DNA from: Verrucomicrobiota bacterium | Lineage (GTDB): Bacteria > Verrucomicrobiota > Verrucomicrobiia > Verrucomicrobiales > DEV007 | Reading direction: 5' to 3' | NCBI GenBank assembly: GCA_020630835.1 | Contig: JAHDIL010000040.1 | Location: 1 to 9,683, forward strand | DNA length: 9,683 nucleotides | Shown: piece by piece, positions 5,951-9,683 of the stretch | Layout: each line of letters starts with the position of its first letter | Numbering within the stretch: the first letter of the stretch is position 1 | Position numbers and translations under genes: made by a program | Notes under the pieces: model-generated | Database searches by the model: none | Told to the model about the DNA's origin: nothing | What the model saw: the letters and a program-made list of their open reading frames with translations, nothing else

Positions 5951-7258
5951 ATGTTGTCTCATTCTAGCCATCACGTTATGAAGCAAACACTCAAACTCAC
6001 AACAGGATTGGCAGCCCTAGCCGGATTGGCTACGTCTGCATTCGCCGGTGATACCTACACAGGTAGCGCTGAAGGAGGCAAGCTCGTCATCGACGACGCA
6101 AAGCCTGCTTTCATTACTCCCACGCTGGATACTCGCTTCCGTTATGAGTATGCTGACTTCCAGGGCTTGAACATCGCTAACGCTGCAACCGTCCGCAACC
6201 GAGTTGGATTGAAGACGGCTAAGTTCAACGGTTTCCAAGCTTATGCCGAATATGAGGGCACGCTTGCACTCGACCGCAGCGATTACTTTTCTCCCGGAGC
6301 AAGTGTTCCACCTTATGCTCCCGGCCCACTCTCTCTTTCCCCAAACCGGACAGGCGTAATTGCCGATCCTGAGTCTCATGAAGTGAATCAACTTTGGGTA
6401 AGCTACGACAACGCGGATGCAGGTTACGCTATCAAGGTTGGTCGTCAGGCCATCGCTCTTGGAAACCAGCGTTTCGTTGGTGGTGTTGCTTGGCGCCAAA
6501 ACATGCAGACCTATGACGCTGCTACCATCACTTACCAGACTCCTGGCGGAGTTGAGCTCTACTATGGTTACATCAATCAGGTGAACAGGATTTTCGGTTC
6601 TGAAGTTCTTCCAATAGCAGGTCAGACTGACTTCGATGGAAACAGCCACTTGATCGAAGCTCGCTTCGGGGATTTGCCTTTCGGCAAACTTACCGCCTAT
6701 GCCTACTTGCTTGACCTGACAAACCAGATTGGTGGGTCAGCTGCTTCGAGCAACACCTTCGGTGCCTATCTTTCCGGCGATCTTGCTGAAGGGCTCAGTT
6801 ACTATGCGGAGTTTGCTTATCAGACCGACGCATACGACAATCCCATCCCCAATGGCTACAGCGCAGATTATCAGCACGTAGCGCTGACCGGAAAATTTGC
6901 AGGGATCACTACAACAGCCGGTTTTGAGCGCCTTGGCGCAGGATTTACAACTCCACTTGGAACAAACCACAAGTTTAATGGTTTTGCAGATCTAACTATC
7001 CCCAGGTATCCTGCCGCTGGACTCTCCGATCTTTATGTTTCCGCAACAACCAAGGTTGGTGGCGTCAAAGTTGTTGGAGCCTTCCATCACTTCCAAGACC
7101 AAAGCTTCGACACTACGTTCGGCAATGAGTTTGACCTCGTCCTCGTTAAGAAGATCAGCGACAATGTTACTCTTCTCGGGAAGGGCGCTTGGTTCTTTGG
7201 CTCAAGTGGCGCAGCGGATCGCACACGCCTCTCCATCGAAGCTAACATCAAATATTAA
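5951..7258 (+). CDS. Outer-membrane porin, alginate-export-like beta-barrel
   Basis: This 435-residue protein should form a beta-barrel channel in the outer membrane for small solutes. The substrate is unknown. A Sec signal peptide (KQTLKLTTGLAALAGLATSAFA, cleavage after residue 32) follows a nine-residue extension, MLSHSSHHV, when the start with the Shine-Dalgarno is used. Starting at ATG 5978 would remove it. The mature part has alternating amphipathic strands rich in Tyr, Gly and Phe. GRQAIALGNQRFVG (164-177), WRQNMQTYDA (181-190) and NRIFG (212-216) match the pattern I know from alginate-export-type porins. The chain ends in ...EANIKY, an aromatic C-terminal residue as expected for a BAM substrate. 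A strong ribosome-binding site, a strong terminator and a codon choice visibly different from its neighbours (many GCT, GGT and TTC codons) suggest high expression. Family level is fairly sure; alginate transport specifically is not claimed. Confidence 0.88.
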   Translation: MLSHSSHHVMKQTLKLTTGLAALAGLATSAFAGDTYTGSAEGGKLVIDDAKPAFITPTLDTRFRYEYADFQGLNIANAATVRNRVGLKTAKFNGFQAYAEYEGTLALDRSDYFSPGASVPPYAPGPLSLSPNRTGVIADPESHEVNQLWVSYDNADAGYAIKVGRQAIALGNQRFVGGVAWRQNMQTYDAATITYQTPGGVELYYGYINQVNRIFGSEVLPIAGQTDFDGNSHLIEARFGDLPFGKLTAYAYLLDLTNQIGGSAASSNTFGAYLSGDLAEGLSYYAEFAYQTDAYDNPIPNGYSADYQHVALTGKFAGITTTAGFERLGAGFTTPLGTNHKFNGFADLTIPRYPAAGLSDLYVSATTKVGGVKVVGAFHHFQDQSFDTTFGNEFDLVLVKKISDNVTLLGKGAWFFGSSGAADRTRLSIEANIKY

Positions 7259-7286
7259 TTTGATTACAAAGCTTAGCTAACTTTCG

Positions 7287-7317
7287 AAAGGCCGCAGGAA
7301 ACTGCGGCCTTTTTTTT
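7287..7317 (+). terminator. Strong intrinsic terminator of the porin gene
   Basis: AAAGGCCGCAG (7287-7297) and CTGCGGCCTTT (7302-7312) form a perfect 11-bp stem closed by a GAAA tetraloop, with an uninterrupted T-run at 7310-7317. It starts 28 nt after the porin stop codon. Read from the minus strand the stem is followed by only three T's, so it would be a poor terminator for the converging maf gene. Confidence 0.95.
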
Positions 7318-7377
7318 GTATCCCAATGGCAGCGATCAAGCCTGCTCCATGAGAAGGGTCACATCGCTCTGCGCCCC

Positions 7378-7971
7378 CTAAAAGGCGGGATAACCAAAGC
7401 TACCCAAAAGGCTCTCCTTCACCTCCTTCATGGGCAGCCCGATCACATTCGTCCTTGATCCCTCCATCGCCTCAATAATGCGATGCCCCTCCTCCTGCGC
7501 TGCATAAGCACCTGCTTTATCCATCGGATCAATGAGCTTGTGATACGCCCGCCGCTGATCGCTGTCGAGGTCACGAAACCGCACAGCGGTCGCCACCGCA
7601 AAGGAGTCAACCAACTCTCGATGGCGGCACTGAATACACACTGCCGTGAACACATGATGGATGCGGCCGCTGAGCTGAGCCAGCATGCTCTCCGCTTCTG
7701 CCCTGTCGGCAGGCTTACCGAACACCACATCACCGAGCAAAACCAAGGTATCAGCGCTGATGACGATAGCTTTCGGATGCTGCGCCGCGATGTCAGCTCC
7801 TTTTAATTGAGCATTAATCACCGTCAGCTCCCGAATGGGGATAGCCGGATCCTCAAGCTCATCTACGTCCGGACGCATAACCTCTATGCTAAAACCGGCC
7901 TCTTCCAGCAAATCTTTTCGCCGCGGCGAACCTGAAGCCAGAATGAGTCGAGGCGGGAGGGGGCAGATCAT
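7378..7971 (-). CDS. maf: Maf-family nucleoside triphosphate pyrophosphatase
   Basis: Maf proteins hydrolyse non-canonical or selected nucleoside triphosphates to monophosphates (dTTP/UTP in the YhdE type, m7GTP in the YceF type) and were first linked to septum formation. The 197-residue product has the nucleotide-binding motif ASGSPRRKDLL (12-22), DE at 38-39, the ISADTLVLL segment with catalytic-site D74, GKP (86-88), and DKAGAYAAQ (151-159) followed by NVIGLP (175-180). The AYAAQ and NVIGLP pattern fits the dTTP/UTP-type better than the m7GTP-type, which is inference. The usual Gly after the Gln is shifted here (QEEG). Length is typical. The ATG at 7971 lacks a nearby Shine-Dalgarno but gives the expected short N-terminus before LILAS. 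It converges with the porin gene and diverges from hisS. Confidence 0.94.
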   Translation of the reverse strand: MICPLPPRLILASGSPRRKDLLEEAGFSIEVMRPDVDELEDPAIPIRELTVINAQLKGADIAAQHPKAIVISADTLVLLGDVVFGKPADRAEAESMLAQLSGRIHHVFTAVCIQCRHRELVDSFAVATAVRFRDLDSDQRRAYHKLIDPMDKAGAYAAQEEGHRIIEAMEGSRTNVIGLPMKEVKESLLGSFGYPAF

Positions 7972-8079
7972 AAAGCAACTAGACTAAGCGACCCCTCTTT
8001 CCACAGCAACAAGATTGCCCCCGCCCCTCCCCCATTGCTCACTGGAAATCATGCCAAATGCGCCTACTATCGGCGTTCT
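7972..8079. promoter_or_regulatory. Divergent intergenic region between maf and hisS
   Basis: This 108-bp region lies upstream of both genes and includes a C-rich run around 8017-8033. The only -10-like hexamer near hisS is TACTAT at 8065-8070, which has no matching -35 and would give an almost leaderless mRNA. No T-box-like or other recognisable leader is visible. A TTG at 8035 is in frame with hisS but is not a convincing start. Confidence 0.3.
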
Positions 8080-9333
8080 ATGGCTCAAACCTTCAAAACG
8101 CTCCCCGGTTTTCGCGACTTTTATCCCGAGGACTGCGCGCATCGCAACTATATCTTCTCCGTTTGGCGTCGCATTGCCGCCCGCTACGGGTTCAAGGAAT
8201 ACGACGGCCCCGTGCTCGAGCCCACTGAACTCTACCAGAAGAAGTCCGGTAACGAGATCGTCAATCAGCTATTCTGTTTTGATGACAAAGGAGATCGCGC
8301 CGTTTCGATGCGCCCTGAGTTGACCCCTAGCCTTGCGCGCATGGCAGCGGCACGCCAACGCGATTATCGCAAGCCCATGCGCTGGTTCTCTATTGGTCAG
8401 TTTTTCCGTTACGAACGCCATCAAAAAGGTCGAGGTCGTGAGTTCTACCAGTTCAACTGCGACACCTTAGGGGACGACTCCTCGCAGGCCGATGCGGAAT
8501 TAATCAGCCTAGCCATCGATCTTATGCGCGAGCTGGGTTTCACAAAGGACGACTTCCAGATAGGACTAAGTGACCGAAACGCCTGGGTGCATTTCGCCGA
8601 AAACAACGGGCTGACCGAAGAGCAAACGCTCACCTTTTTACAAATCATTGATAAAATGGGGCGCACGCCAGCAGAAAAACTGGAAGCCTCCCTTTCCGAG
8701 CTCAACTTGCAGAAAACTCAGATCGACGAGTTCATTGCCCAAGGCGCTGCTGTATCAAACCGGATACCAGAGGTTATGCGATCACTGGAGGCGCGAGGGT
8801 TGTCCGACTATGTTAAGATCGACCTTAGCATTGTCCGCGGACTGGCCTATTACACGAGCACGGTCTTCGAGATCTTTGATGTCAGCAAAGGAATGAGAGC
8901 CATCGCCGGAGGCGGTCGCTATGACCAGCTGGTCAAGCTGATCGGGAATGTCGATTTACCAGCCTTCGGGTTCGCTATGGGGGATATGGTCATCCTGGAT
9001 CTGATCAAAGAGACGCCACACGCCAACCACAAAATGACCGAGGCCCTTGCGGAACAAGAGGCTACCGACATCGCCTTCATCCTAGCAGACGAGGATCGTT
9101 ATCCCGACCTACTTGCTTGTGCGCAGGATGCCCGTGATGCCGGCTTGAGCTGCCTTACACCACTCGCTATACAAAAGGTCGGAAAGCAGTTTCAGGCTGC
9201 GGAACAAACGGGCGCGCGCCTTGCCGTAGTGATCGGCAGTGAATTCCCCGAGATCCAGATCAAAAACCTAACAAATCGCAACACCATCACCACGAGGAGA
9301 GAGGATCTGGTTTCAGCTATCACTAAAGTCTAA
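8080..9333 (+). CDS. hisS: Histidyl-tRNA synthetase
   Basis: HisRS charges tRNA-His with histidine in the cytoplasm, using ATP, as a class II homodimer. The 417-residue product starts with MAQTFKTLPGFRDFYPED, the usual HisRS N-terminus. It continues with MRPELTPSLAR (77-87), motif 2 FFRYERHQKGRGREFYQFNCD (108-128), the histidine-specific RGLAYYTSTVFE (253-264), GGGRYDQLV (277-285) and the motif 3 region GFAMGDMVI (297-305). The C-terminal anticodon-binding domain covers about 328-417, including QKVGKQFQAAEQTGARLAVVIG. RGLAYY instead of RGLDYY, and GMGDM in place of the G-x-ERL of E. coli-type enzymes, look to me like the alternative HisRS lineage also seen in plants and PVC bacteria. I chose ATG 8080 over an in-frame TTG at 8035 because the extra 15 residues are not family-like. 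Confidence 0.96.
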   Translation: MAQTFKTLPGFRDFYPEDCAHRNYIFSVWRRIAARYGFKEYDGPVLEPTELYQKKSGNEIVNQLFCFDDKGDRAVSMRPELTPSLARMAAARQRDYRKPMRWFSIGQFFRYERHQKGRGREFYQFNCDTLGDDSSQADAELISLAIDLMRELGFTKDDFQIGLSDRNAWVHFAENNGLTEEQTLTFLQIIDKMGRTPAEKLEASLSELNLQKTQIDEFIAQGAAVSNRIPEVMRSLEARGLSDYVKIDLSIVRGLAYYTSTVFEIFDVSKGMRAIAGGGRYDQLVKLIGNVDLPAFGFAMGDMVILDLIKETPHANHKMTEALAEQEATDIAFILADEDRYPDLLACAQDARDAGLSCLTPLAIQKVGKQFQAAEQTGARLAVVIGSEFPEIQIKNLTNRNTITTRREDLVSAITKV

Positions 9334-9483
9334 ACTTACGACCTTCATTTCTCAGAAAGTTGCCGTTAAGCGCCCCAAGGGCCATAAATTGCTAAATCAT
9401 CCAGTATTTTCACTTGAGTTGGAAGGAAGATTGCTTAGTCAGAACTCCACCCCCCTGTAACGAACCTAATTTTGTTGCCCATC

Positions 9484-9683
9484 ATGAACCAAAATAAAAC
9501 TAACCTGCTCGTCTTTTGCTTGATCGTCGTGATACTTGCGATCATCTCGCTGGTCTCCCTAAAGACCTGTGGTCGCGAAGAAAAGCTCGGCTACACAGCC
9601 AATGATACGACTGAAGTCTCTCGCAAACCGGACCCAACACCTGTGACGGAAAAAAAGGAGCCTACGGAAGTAAAGCCTGCTCC
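9484..9683 (+). CDS. Start of an unknown single-pass membrane protein, cut by window end
   Basis: From the ATG at 9484, 66 codons remain open to the window edge. The N-terminus MNQNKT is followed by a clear hydrophobic segment, residues about 7-26 (LLVFCLIVVILAIISLVSL). A Lys/Arg/Glu-rich stretch and a Pro/Glu/Lys/Thr-rich linker (PDPTPVTEKKEPTEVKPA) come next. This suggests an N-terminally anchored protein with a periplasmic disordered spacer leading to a domain outside the window. The LKTC at 26-29 is not a good lipobox. There is no strong Shine-Dalgarno. The 150-bp gap before it (9334-9483) shows no gene and no convincing promoter or terminator. The function cannot be named. Confidence 0.65.
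   Translation, partial: MNQNKTNLLVFCLIVVILAIISLVSLKTCGREEKLGYTANDTTEVSRKPDPTPVTEKKEPTEVKPA

Noticed and set aside
8035..8079. N-terminal extension of hisS from a TTG codon
   Set aside because: The extra residues (MLTGNHAKCAYYRRS) are not HisRS-like, whereas ATG 8080 gives the standard N-terminus.
8833..8998. HisRS lacking RGLDYY and the motif 3 ERL, possible inactive paralogue
   Set aside because: RGLAYY and GMGD-type motif 3 fit a known alternative HisRS lineage, and all other motifs and the anticodon-binding domain are intact, so it is probably the functional enzyme.
9368..9382. Possible hisS terminator (GCCC-CAA-GGGC)
   Set aside because: The stem is only 4 bp with a 3-nt loop and no T-run follows.

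Overview
The window is a chromosomal housekeeping neighbourhood from a Gram-negative bacterium, most likely a member of the PVC group and probably Verrucomicrobiota. This is inferred from protein style, not from a database search. The clues are a DnaG with an EGQLDLI TOPRIM motif, a HisRS of the RGLAYY / GFAMGD type, an exported sulfatase, an outer-membrane porin with a signal peptide, and mostly weak or absent Shine-Dalgarno sequences. I see no rRNA, tRNA, CRISPR array, insertion sequence or phage gene.

Layout. (1) 1-1367, minus strand: DNA primase dnaG, intact from its start but cut by the window edge after 455 codons. (2) 1368-1468: a short divergent promoter region. (3) 1469-3393, plus strand: a compact three-frame cluster. 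It holds a long coiled-coil protein, an overlapping +1-frame segment whose C-terminus resembles the GrpE beta-domain, and an exported helical protein that overlaps that segment by 11 nt. The first two may be one GrpE-like gene split by a frameshift. (4) 3498-4871: an exported sulfatase-family enzyme whose active site departs from the canonical one at two positions. (5) 5029-5835: glutamate racemase murI, with two mutually exclusive hairpins over its start codon. (6) 5951-7258: an outer-membrane porin of alginate-export type, preceded by an AT-rich hairpin cluster and followed by a textbook intrinsic terminator. (7) 7378-7971, minus strand: a Maf-type nucleotide pyrophosphatase. (8) 8080-9333, plus strand: histidyl-tRNA synthetase hisS. 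(9) 9484 onward: the start of an unknown single-pass membrane protein, cut by the window end.

Most genes are basic cell functions (replication priming, cell-wall D-glutamate supply, nucleotide-pool sanitation, translation) and do not form one pathway. The porin and sulfatase suit an aquatic heterotroph that uses sulfated polysaccharides, which is inference. The parts that deserve attention are the split GrpE-like locus, the variant sulfatase active site and the structured murI start. I did not find a convincing new multi-gene system.
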